A stretch of DNA of 35,654 nt from Peptococcaceae bacterium (GTDB lineage: Bacteria > Bacillota > Desulfitobacteriia > Desulfitobacteriales > Syntrophobotulaceae): assembly GCA_009778595.1 (NCBI GenBank), contig WRJI01000019.1, forward strand, positions 1 through 35,654. The letters are read 5' to 3'. A program made the position numbers and the translations under genes. How positions within the stretch are numbered: position 1 is the stretch's first letter; each line of letters opens with the position of its first letter. Shown one piece after another: positions 23,355-30,942 of this stretch. Under the pieces are notes generated by a model, which worked only from the letters and a program-made list of their open reading frames with translations, was not told the DNA's origin and did not search any database.

Positions 23355-24464
23355 GTGCGAGTTATTCTTGCGGGAGGCGGAACCGGAGGACATATTTACC
23401 CGGCTTTGGCGATTGCCGAGGGGATCCGGAAAGCGTCGCCCCAGGCTGAAATTCTTTATGTAGGGCTGAAAGAAGGTATGGAAGCGCGGCTGGTGCCGGA
23501 TGCCGGTTGGGATTTTCAGGGGATTGCGGGACGAGGATTGCCGCGCCGGTTGAGCTTGACTTTGGTGAAAACAGTGGGTAGCAATCTTAAGGCCCTTTGG
23601 CAAACGAAGAAGATTCTGAAAGAGTTTCATCCTGATCTTGTTGTGGGGACGGGAGGTTTTGTTTCTGGACCGGTGCTTCTGATGGCTTCGCTGTTTGGGG
23701 TACCGGCATTGTTGCATGAGCAGAACGTTTGGCCCGGGATGACCAACAAAATGTTGGCGCGCCGGGTTAAGAAAGTGATGCTGGCTTTTGCCGACGGACG
23801 CAGGCATTTTCCGGAGTCTTGTCCTGTAGCTGTTGTGGGGCAACCTGTTCGACCCAGTGTCGGCCGGGTTAACCGGGGTGAGGCTTTACGATTTTTTGGA
23901 CTGGAATCGGGGAAGAAGGTCGTGTTGGTGACGGGCGGGAGCCGCGGCGCCCGCAGCATTAATCGGGCTATGGTCTTCGTTGCAGATAAGCTGCGGGAAC
24001 GGGAGGATGTGCAATTGATCTGGGCGACCGGAACGTTGGATTACGAGGATTCAATGGCCGAGTTGCGGCAGTTGGGAGTGGATCCTCACAAATCGGGATG
24101 GCATGTGGCCGCCTATATTGAGAATATGCCCCATGCGCTGGCGGCAGCCGATCTGTGCGTTTGCAGGGCCGGAGCCACGACTCTGGCTGAGCTGTCAGCG
24201 GCCGGACTGCCGTGCATTTTGATTCCGTATCCTTTTGCGTCGGAGAATCACCAGGAGTTTAATGCCCGCGCTATGGTTGATGCCGGCGCGGCAAGGATGA
24301 TTCTGGACAAAGAGATGACGGGGGAGGGCCTTTGGCAAGAAATGGAGAGCTTGTTGGATAACGCTTTTATGCTGAAGGAAATGGGGATACGGGCTGGAGA
24401 CGCCATGCAACGGGATGCCCTGGAGAGTATTGTGGGGATTTGTCTGGAAACGGGTTGGCATTAA
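23355..24464 (+). CDS. murG: Lipid II synthase MurG (GlcNAc transferase)
   Basis: A 369-residue GT28 enzyme on the inner membrane face that adds GlcNAc to lipid I, giving lipid II. N-terminal glycine-rich loop ILAGGGTGGHIYPALAIAE, HEQNVWPGMTNK, the second loop VTGGSRGARSINRA, and the donor site CRAGATTLAELSAAGLPCILIPYPFASENHQEFNA are all present. I place the start at the GTG at 23355, about 11 bases after GAAGGGGG and matching the family length; a TTG at 23328 would add nine residues. A large hairpin follows the stop. Confidence 0.97.
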   Translation: MRVILAGGGTGGHIYPALAIAEGIRKASPQAEILYVGLKEGMEARLVPDAGWDFQGIAGRGLPRRLSLTLVKTVGSNLKALWQTKKILKEFHPDLVVGTGGFVSGPVLLMASLFGVPALLHEQNVWPGMTNKMLARRVKKVMLAFADGRRHFPESCPVAVVGQPVRPSVGRVNRGEALRFFGLESGKKVVLVTGGSRGARSINRAMVFVADKLREREDVQLIWATGTLDYEDSMAELRQLGVDPHKSGWHVAAYIENMPHALAAADLCVCRAGATTLAELSAAGLPCILIPYPFASENHQEFNARAMVDAGAARMILDKEMTGEGLWQEMESLLDNAFMLKEMGIRAGDAMQRDALESIVGICLETGWH

Positions 24465-24478
24465 GGAGGTTTAAAAAA

Positions 24479-24537
24479 GCTCACTGTCTTAACTATCGAT
24501 AAAATTTACGGAATTTACCTTGCTAAGACAAGTGAGC
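24479..24537 (+). other. Large hairpin between murG and murA
   Basis: GCTCACTGTCTTA (24479-24491) pairs with TAAGACAAGTGAGC (24524-24537): 13 base pairs with one bulged A and a 32-base loop. The loop contains a near-direct repeat AATTTACGG/AATTTACC. The following sequence is only mildly T-rich. It may be a terminator or a processing/attenuation structure. The full 234-base gap has no gene. Confidence 0.5.
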
Positions 24538-24698
24538 TTCACATGTATTTTCCCCTCTCCGAACAAGAGGATTCAATGAAATAATTACCTATAGAGAAAT
24601 TGCTGATCAATGTAACCATTAACGCTAATTGTACATATTATGAAACTGCAGATATCTTACGAATGTACTTATTCCCGTTCCAAACTAGGGGGAGAAAC

Positions 24699-25955
24699 AT
24701 GAACCAATATTTAATCAGTGGAGGACAGCCATTACAAGGCCGTATATCAGTCGGTGGCTCAAAAAACGCTTCTTTGCCGCTTCTGGCAGCATGTTTGCTT
24801 GGAGAAGGTGAGGGGGAGTGCATTCTGCATAATATTCCTCAGCTCAGTGACGTGAAAAATATGGTGCAAATTCTGGAAAGTCTCGGCGCGAAAACATATT
24901 CTGACGGCCATACTATAACGATCGATGCTAAGTCGCTGACCGGCATTTCTATTTCAGAGGATAGTATGCGTCAGATGAGAGCTTCTAATCTTTTTCTTGG
25001 TCCGCTTCTGGCTCGATTAGGAGAAGCCAGAATACCGCTGCCGGGAGGATGCCGCATTGGCAGCAGGCCGATGGATCAGCACCTGAAGGGGCTTGAGGCT
25101 CTCGGGGTGGATATTCAAGAAAGCCACGGCTATATTGAAGCCAAAGCCGCGTGTATGCGGGGGGCGGATATCTATTTCGATGTACCAAGCGTGGGAGCGA
25201 CAGAGAATCTGATGATGGCTGCTGTGGCAGCTGAGGGGACGACCATTTTGCGCAATGCCGCACGGGAACCGGAAATCGTGGATTTACAAAATATGCTTAA
25301 CACGATGGGGGCTCAAATTGTGGGAGCAGGAACTTCCACCATCCGTGTGATGGGCGGCAAACGGCTGGGAGGGACGTCTTACACAGTGGTTTCCGACCGG
25401 ATTGAGGCGGGAACTCATATGCTGGCGGCGGTTATGACACAAGGTGATCTTGAAATTGATAATGTTGTTCCTGAACATATGAGCCCGGTGATTGCGAAAA
25501 CGAAACAGTGTGGCGCGGATGTATCCGTGAAAGGCAGTTCTGTTCGGGTTCGGCATACCGGCCAGATTAAGCCCCTTGAGGTTAAGACTATGTCTTATCC
25601 GGGATTCCCGACAGATATGCAGCCTCAGTTCATGGCGTTGATGACGCTGGCAGAGGGAACCAGCGTTATGACAGAGACGATTTTTGAGAATCGGTTTCAA
25701 CATGTGGATGAATTGCGTCGTATGGGCGCTAAAATTGTCATTGAGGGACGATCCGCAATTATCTCCGGGGTGAAAAAATTGGAGGGGGCTTTTGTTGAAG
25801 CCAGTGATCTGAGGGCGGGAGCTGCCTTGTTTTTGGCGGCGTTGGCAGCGGAGGAAGCCAGTGTTTTACGCAACATTGAGTATATATTTCGCGGGTACGA
25901 GAATCTTGAGGAGAAGTATGTAGCCGTCGGAGCTAAAGTTCAACGGATGATCTAA
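24699..25955 (+). CDS. murA: UDP-GlcNAc 1-carboxyvinyltransferase
   Basis: A 418-residue MurA, the first committed step of wall precursor synthesis (enolpyruvyl transfer from PEP to UDP-GlcNAc), the fosfomycin target. Active-site residues are present: K22 in GGSKNA, C118 in LPGGCRIGSRP (fosfomycin-sensitive Cys form), and the Asp in YPGFPTDMQ. The ATG at 24699 follows GGGGGAGAAAC; a longer in-frame leader of 33 codons has no ribosome binding site. Most dcw clusters carry murC and murB here; this one carries murA instead. Confidence 0.97.
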   Translation: MNQYLISGGQPLQGRISVGGSKNASLPLLAACLLGEGEGECILHNIPQLSDVKNMVQILESLGAKTYSDGHTITIDAKSLTGISISEDSMRQMRASNLFLGPLLARLGEARIPLPGGCRIGSRPMDQHLKGLEALGVDIQESHGYIEAKAACMRGADIYFDVPSVGATENLMMAAVAAEGTTILRNAAREPEIVDLQNMLNTMGAQIVGAGTSTIRVMGGKRLGGTSYTVVSDRIEAGTHMLAAVMTQGDLEIDNVVPEHMSPVIAKTKQCGADVSVKGSSVRVRHTGQIKPLEVKTMSYPGFPTDMQPQFMALMTLAEGTSVMTETIFENRFQHVDELRRMGAKIVIEGRSAIISGVKKLEGAFVEASDLRAGAALFLAALAAEEASVLRNIEYIFRGYENLEEKYVAVGAKVQRMI

Positions 25956-25973
25956 AAAAATATTTGAATGCCC

Positions 25974-26002
25974 TTGCATCAGCCGGTAAGAGAATGTACA
26001 AT
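25974..26002 (+). promoter_or_regulatory. Promoter of divIB-ftsZ
   Basis: TTGCAT (25974-25979) and TACAAT (25997-26002) have a 17-base spacer, matching four and five consensus positions, about 37 bases before the divIB start. A dedicated ftsQ/ftsZ promoter is usual. Confidence 0.55.
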
Positions 26003-26038
26003 TTAGTCATGAAATTCTATGGGAGAGGGAATTGATCG

Positions 26039-26797
26039 TTGACCAGTGAGCCGTCAAGGGTGAGACCCAAAAAGAGAGGTGCCGCTTCTTTGCTTCGCAA
26101 CACAGCTTTTCTGTGTGTCGTGGTTGCGGTTGTTCTCATTATGGCGGGGATTTTTTTTGTGACTCGGTCGGGGGTTTTTGCGGTCCGGGAGGTGCTGCCG
26201 GAGGGCCTGTGTCTCGTGAATGAAGGAGACGTTAAAACGTTGTTGGGGGCCGTGCAGGGGGAAAACCTTTTTTTGCTTGACACCAATGCTCTGGCTCATA
26301 AGGTCGAGCTTCACCCGTTGGTTGAAAAGGCTTGGTTTGAGCGGCGGTTGCCTCATACTCTTGTTCTCAAGGTGGTGGAGCGCAACCCTGTGGCATTGAT
26401 TCTGACGGGGGACCGGTTGATTGAGGTGGATAAATACGGCGCGGTACTCCGGTTTTTTGATATGTGGCCGGACAGCTCATGTCCCGTTCTAACCGGGATT
26501 GAGATTCCCAACGTGGTTGGGCCGGGTCAGTTGATCGAGGATGAGGCTCTTGTCAAAGCATTGGGGTGTTTGGCTGTGGCTCCGGCAGATCTGAAGAATC
26601 ATATTGAAGAGATCCATGTGGAGGCGGTAGGAGCCATCAAGCTCTATTTGGATACTCGGGTCGAGATCCGTTTGGGTATCAGTGATAGTTATGCAGGAAA
26701 ATTGAGGGAGCTTGCCGAACTGATCAAGAATGAGAAGGTTTTGTCTGCCCGCTATGTCGATATGACTTCGGACAGGCATACCATCATGCCATGGTGA
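26039..26797 (+). CDS. divIB: Cell division protein DivIB/FtsQ
   Basis: A 252-residue bitopic protein. A basic cytoplasmic N-terminus (RPKKRG) leads into one membrane helix (about 20-42, TAFLCVVVAVVLIMAGIFF), then a POTRA domain (FAVREVLPEGL to RNPVALI) and a beta domain (EVDKYGAVLRF to about 245). It regulates the FtsW and transpeptidase complex with FtsL. The start is a TTG with GAGAGGGAATTG upstream. ftsZ follows after 45 bases, without an ftsA between. Confidence 0.9.
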   Translation: MTSEPSRVRPKKRGAASLLRNTAFLCVVVAVVLIMAGIFFVTRSGVFAVREVLPEGLCLVNEGDVKTLLGAVQGENLFLLDTNALAHKVELHPLVEKAWFERRLPHTLVLKVVERNPVALILTGDRLIEVDKYGAVLRFFDMWPDSSCPVLTGIEIPNVVGPGQLIEDEALVKALGCLAVAPADLKNHIEEIHVEAVGAIKLYLDTRVEIRLGISDSYAGKLRELAELIKNEKVLSARYVDMTSDRHTIMPW

Positions 26798-26842
26798 TGG
26801 TTTTTTATTGTTTCGAACATTTTAGGGAAGGCAGGGAAAGAG

Positions 26843-27973
26843 ATGATAGAGTTCGATGCCGAAGATAACCAGTTGGTTAGAATTAAGGTGGTTGGGGTAG
26901 GAGGCGGCGGCAGTAACGCCGTCAATCGGATGATTTCTACTGGGCTCAAAGGTGTCGAATTCATGAGTATTAACACCGACGCTCAAGCTCTGAATATGTC
27001 CAAGGCCGGCATCAAGGTGCAAATCGGCGCTAAACTGACGAAAGGGTTGGGCGCGGGAGCCAATCCGGAGGTGGGTCTGAAAGCTGCGGAGGAGAGCCGT
27101 GAGGAATTGGGCGGTCAGCTTGTGGGTTCGGATATGGTCTTTGTGGCCGCCGGTATGGGTGGTGGTACGGGAACCGGAGCCGCGCCGGTTGTCGCGGAAG
27201 TGGCGAAGGAGTTGGGGGCGTTAACCATCGGTGTTGTCACGAGGCCTTTTACTTTTGAGGGGCGCAAACGGGCAATGCAGGCTGAACGCGGGATCAATGA
27301 ATTGCGCGATCGAGTTGATGCCTTGATTATTATTCCCAACGATCGGTTGCTGCAAGTTGTGGACAAACATACGACCATGCAGGAAGCTTTCCAGATTGCT
27401 GATGATGTTTTGCTCAAAGGTGTTCAGGGGATTTCTGACGCGATTATTGTGCCGGGTCTGATAAATGTTGATTTCGCTGATGTGAAAACGATTATGTCCA
27501 ACGCGGGATCCGCCCTGATGGGGATTGGGGAGTCTGAAGGCGAAGGACGCGCTAAAGACGCGGCGAATAAGGCTATTTCCAGCCCGCTGCTGGAGACTTC
27601 GATTAATGGGGCTATGGGTATCCTCTGCAATATTACCGGCAGCAATAATGTGACGATGTTTGAAGTTCATGAAGCGATGGAGATTATTTCTGAGGCTGCC
27701 GATCCGGAAGCCAATATTATCTTTGGGGCGATTTTTGAGGAAGGCATGAGCGACAAAATTAAAATTACGGTAATTGCCACCGGCTTTGACGGAAAGTTTC
27801 GACGTCCTCATCCGGTAGCACAGCAACGCACGGAGATGGGAACAGGTTTAGAAATCGGAATGGGCGTGGAAGCGGTGTCACGACCAGAAGAGGACATGGA
27901 AGACGTGATGGTCAAACCTCCCTTCGGGCCGGACATTGAAATCCCAACTTTTTTACGGTACAAGAAATTCTAA
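26843..27973 (+). CDS. ftsZ: Cell division GTPase FtsZ
   Basis: A 376-residue tubulin homologue that forms the cytokinetic Z ring. [13 protein letters not shown], the GTP-binding GGGTGTG loop (residues 106-112), the synergy loop region [22 protein letters not shown] and the C-terminal peptide [13 protein letters not shown] (binding site for SepF/FtsA-type partners) are intact. The linker before that peptide is only about 40 residues. GGGAAAGAG precedes the ATG. The stop codon is part of a CTAAG that starts a hairpin related to the 50-bp element. No spoIIGA-sigE-sigG follows. Confidence 0.98.
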   Translation: MIEFDAEDNQLVRIKVVGVGGGGSNAVNRMISTGLKGVEFMSINTDAQALNMSKAGIKVQIGAKLTKGLGAGANPEVGLKAAEESREELGGQLVGSDMVFVAAGMGGGTGTGAAPVVAEVAKELGALTIGVVTRPFTFEGRKRAMQAERGINELRDRVDALIIIPNDRLLQVVDKHTTMQEAFQIADDVLLKGVQGISDAIIVPGLINVDFADVKTIMSNAGSALMGIGESEGEGRAKDAANKAISSPLLETSINGAMGILCNITGSNNVTMFEVHEAMEIISEAADPEANIIFGAIFEEGMSDKIKITVIATGFDGKFRRPHPVAQQRTEMGTGLEIGMGVEAVSRPEEDMEDVMVKPPFGPDIEIPTFLRYKKF

Positions 27974-27992
27974 GGCGGGCTACGCCCGCCTT
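27972..27992. terminator. Bidirectional terminator-like hairpin after ftsZ
   Basis: AAGGCGGGC-TAC-GCCCGCCTT forms a nine-pair stem between two convergent genes, ftsZ and the ABC ATPase. The core CTAAGGCGGGCTACGCCCGC is the head of the 50-bp element without its heptamer tail. Only short T runs flank it. Confidence 0.6.
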
Positions 27993-28004
27993 CGTTTATG
28001 GTTG

Positions 28005-28724
28005 TTACTGGATTCGGGTTGAGCCGGTGAAGAAGAGGTCTTCGATATTGCCTCTGGGCGCGCGTTTCATGATGTTCTCTGTTTTGTCAAAGACGACCAT
28101 AGTCCCTTGGTTAAGCAAGCCTATGCGGTCGCAGTTAATGGCTTCATCGGCGACGTGTGTTGTTACGATGAGAGAGACGCCGCTGTCTCTTAAGCGATGC
28201 AATTGGTACCATACAGATTGTCTCAGTATCGGATCGATGCCGACGGTGGGTTCGTCCAAGAAGAGATAACGGGGGTTGTGTAAAAGGGTAATGGCTAAGG
28301 AGAGCCTTTTTTTCATGCCGCCCGAGTACTTTTGGACGAGCTTGTCTTTATCCGTGAGCAAACCGAGTTTGCTCAGGGTGTCATGGGCTCTTTGAGCCAG
28401 ATATGTGCGTTCCAGACCGTGCAGATTTCCAAAAAACATCAGGTTCTCAAGACCGGTGAGGTCGGTGTAAAGGGCATGGTTTTGCGGCATTAGTCCTATC
28501 TGTGAATGGAGTTTTGCTGAGGGGACTTTGGTTTGACCTATAGTGATTTCTCCTGTGTCAGCTTTGAGGGCCCCGGTGATAAGCCTGAGCAATGTGGTTT
28601 TACCGGCGCCCGATGGGCCGAGCAGACAGACGATTTCTCCGGTGCAGACATGGAAGGATATGTTTCTGAGGACTGTTTTGGTATTGAAAATTTTCGAGAC
28701 TTTATGGACTGTTATCATTGGCAT
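28005..28724 (-). CDS. ABC transporter ATP-binding protein without adjacent permease
   Basis: A 239-residue ATPase of the ABC-2/drug-exporter kind. Walker A GPSGAGKTT (about 38-46), Q-loop region LMPQNHALY, a signature with a Lys/Met variation (YSGGMKKRLSLA), Walker B YLFLDEPTVGIDP and the H-loop TTH are all there, so it should hydrolyse ATP. No membrane partner gene is adjacent on either side, so its permease must be elsewhere. AAGGAGTA precedes the ATG. It converges with ftsZ. Confidence 0.9.
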   Translation of the reverse strand: MPMITVHKVSKIFNTKTVLRNISFHVCTGEIVCLLGPSGAGKTTLLRLITGALKADTGEITIGQTKVPSAKLHSQIGLMPQNHALYTDLTGLENLMFFGNLHGLERTYLAQRAHDTLSKLGLLTDKDKLVQKYSGGMKKRLSLAITLLHNPRYLFLDEPTVGIDPILRQSVWYQLHRLRDSGVSLIVTTHVADEAINCDRIGLLNQGTMVVFDKTENIMKRAPRGNIEDLFFTGSTRIQ

Positions 28725-28735
28725 TACTCCTTGGA

Positions 28736-28786
28736 GATATTAACCTTTGAGGGATATTAACCCTTTGGGGATATTATACCCTATTT
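28736..28786 (-). repeat. 17-bp tandem repeat in the ABC ATPase leader
   Basis: GATATTA recurs at 28736, 28753 and 28770 on the plus strand with exactly 17-base spacing. The units share GATATTAACC(C)TTTG-GG. The third contains the -10 hexamer of the minus-strand promoter, so the array lies across the start site and 5' leader and could be a multi-site operator. Confidence 0.7.
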
Positions 28787-28801
28787 CCATCCAAGCGCCA
28801 A
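28773..28801 (-). promoter_or_regulatory. Promoter of the lone ABC ATPase
   Basis: Minus-strand TTGGCG (28801-28796) and perfect TATAAT (28778-28773) with a 17-base spacer. The start site would lie near 28766, in the tandem repeat. Confidence 0.65.
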
Positions 28802-28826
28802 CCCACCTACGTGACAATATGGGAGC

Positions 28827-28857
28827 CGGCAGAGACGATCTCATACCGTCTCTGCCG
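28827..28857 (-). terminator. Terminator hairpin of the ABC exporter operon
   Basis: CGGCAGAGACG pairs perfectly with CGTCTCTGCCG around nine bases. It begins ten bases after the stop of the exporter gene. The minus-strand T run is poor, while the plus side has ACTTTT. Confidence 0.55.
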
Positions 28858-28866
28858 ACTTTTGCG

Positions 28867-30942
28867 TCAGGCTGTCTCGGCTGACTCAAACTGACTGTTA
28901 TAGAGTTCCGCGTAGAAACCGCCTTGCTTTAGAAGTTGATCGTGGTTGCCGCTTTCAATGATATCTCCGTCTTTGATAACCAGGATCAGGTCGGCGTTGC
29001 GTATCGTAGAAAGCCTGTGGGCGATGACAAAGGATGTTCTGCCGGTGGACAGTTTGTTCATAGCTTCCTGAACGATGCGCTCGGTGCGGGTATCAACGGA
29101 GCTTGTGGCTTCGTCGAGGATCAACAGAGGCGCGTTTTGAATCATAGCTCGGGCTATCGTGAGAAGCTGCCTTTGGCCGGTTGACATGCTGGCTTGATCA
29201 TCCAGGACTGTGTCATAACCGTTAGGAAGTGTGCGAATATAGTGGTGCAACCCCACCGCTTTGCAAGCAGCCACGACTTCTTCCTGGGTGACATTCTGTT
29301 TGCTGTAGACAATATTGTCTTTGATCGTCCCTTCGAAAAGCCAAGTGTCTTGGAGAACCATGCCGAATTGTTCGTGGACAGATTCCCTGGTGACAGATCG
29401 GGTGGGGACGCCGTCCAAGAGAATTTCGCCGCTGTCGGTATCATAGAATCTCATGAGTAAGTTAACGATGGTGGTTTTGCCGGCACCGGTGGGACCGACA
29501 ATGGCGATTTTTTGACCGGCTTGGACTTGGGCCGAAAAATCATGGATGACCGGTCGATCTTTGTCATAGCCGAAATGGACGTTTTTGAATTCAACATCGC
29601 CTTTGAGCTGGCCTAAGGTCTGAGTGAGGGTACTTTCATCGGTCATTTCTTCTTCGCCGAAGAATTCAAAAACCCGTTCACTGGCCGCGGCGCCTCTTTG
29701 CAGAGATTGCATCGCTTGGGCTAACTGTGAGAGGGGTTGCGTGAACAGGCGGACATACAGCATAAAGGCAATGATGACGCCGAAGGATATGATATCGCTC
29801 ATGGCCAAGGCCGCGCCAACCACGCAGACAGCTACATAGCCCAAGTTCCCGATAAAGTTCATGACGGGCATCATCAGTCCGGAGAGAAACTGGGATTTCC
29901 AAGCACTGTTGTAAAGGTTGCTGTTGATTCTCTCAAAAGTATCTTTGGCTTCTTTGCCTCCGTTGTAGGCTTTAACGACGTTATGGCCCGAATAGATTTC
30001 TTCCACGTGACCGTTGATGTCGCCAAGACCTTTCTGTTGGGCGGTAAAGTACTTTTGAGATACGGACATAATGATTGCCATGAGACCAAACCCGAGCAGG
30101 CTGGATAAAACGGCTGTTAATGCCATGATCCAGTTGGTGATGAACATCATGATCAGGGCGCCGAAAAACATGGCGACGGATCTGACCACCATATCAAGGC
30201 TCTGATTCAAGGTCATGCCAATAGCGTCGACGTCATTGGTGACCCGGCTCAAGACGTCGCCGTAACTGGTTTTGTCAAAATATTTCAGTGGCAATTTATT
30301 GATTTTGTCGGATATGCCTGTGCGCAACTTTTTCGCAATTCTGGCGGAAACAGTCGCCATAATGAAGTTTTCTGAAAGACTGAAAACCGCCGACAGCGAG
30401 TACAAAAGAACCAACAGCAGGGCAAGTCCGATAACAAGGTCCATGTCGATAACGCCTTTAAAGGGGTCAATATCTTGGGTGCGGAGGTTCTGGATCTCCT
30501 TCAGAATATCCAGCGTTTCTTGATCTAACAAGGCGGGATCAATTTCGGCAAACACCGTAGCCGGATCGATACCTTCCTGGATGGCGGTGTGGAGACGTTC
30601 TATGATTTCCGGGTTCATCTGAGTTATATCAACACGCGGTTTGAGACCGTCCAGGATGCTGTTTGTCATCTGTTTCAAAATATCCGGCCCAACGATCTGA
30701 AACACTGTAGCGGCAGCGGCAATAATCAAAGCGACGACAATGACGGGCAAATAGGAACGGCAATATTTGATAAGCTTGAGCCAGGTTCCTTTAAAATCTT
30801 TGGGTTTCTCGCCCATTCCGCCATGTCTTCCTCCCGGTCCGCCAAAGCGCCCGCCGGGACCGCGGCCACCCGGTCTGACCGATCCTCCGCTTGTTGTCGA
30901 TCCGCTCCCGGATGAGGTTTGTTTTATGGTTTTTTCGCTCAT
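28867..30942 (-). CDS. ABC exporter half-transporter, catalytic subunit
   Basis: A 691-residue fused membrane-ATPase protein, the second half of a heterodimeric multidrug-type exporter. The N-terminal 50 residues are Gly/Arg-rich (GGRGPGGRFGGPGGRHGG) and cytoplasmic. Six membrane helices occupy about 70-400; an unusual extracytoplasmic loop of about 80 residues follows the first helix. Walker A GPTGAGKTT, signature MSTGQRQLL (STGQ in place of SGGQ), Walker B LLILDEATSSVD with the catalytic Glu, and the His in IAHRLST give one consensus site. The start overlaps the upstream gene by four bases. Confidence 0.93.
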   Translation of the reverse strand: MSEKTIKQTSSGSGSTTSGGSVRPGGRGPGGRFGGPGGRHGGMGEKPKDFKGTWLKLIKYCRSYLPVIVVALIIAAAATVFQIVGPDILKQMTNSILDGLKPRVDITQMNPEIIERLHTAIQEGIDPATVFAEIDPALLDQETLDILKEIQNLRTQDIDPFKGVIDMDLVIGLALLLVLLYSLSAVFSLSENFIMATVSARIAKKLRTGISDKINKLPLKYFDKTSYGDVLSRVTNDVDAIGMTLNQSLDMVVRSVAMFFGALIMMFITNWIMALTAVLSSLLGFGLMAIIMSVSQKYFTAQQKGLGDINGHVEEIYSGHNVVKAYNGGKEAKDTFERINSNLYNSAWKSQFLSGLMMPVMNFIGNLGYVAVCVVGAALAMSDIISFGVIIAFMLYVRLFTQPLSQLAQAMQSLQRGAAASERVFEFFGEEEMTDESTLTQTLGQLKGDVEFKNVHFGYDKDRPVIHDFSAQVQAGQKIAIVGPTGAGKTTIVNLLMRFYDTDSGEILLDGVPTRSVTRESVHEQFGMVLQDTWLFEGTIKDNIVYSKQNVTQEEVVAACKAVGLHHYIRTLPNGYDTVLDDQASMSTGQRQLLTIARAMIQNAPLLILDEATSSVDTRTERIVQEAMNKLSTGRTSFVIAHRLSTIRNADLILVIKDGDIIESGNHDQLLKQGGFYAELYNSQFESAETA

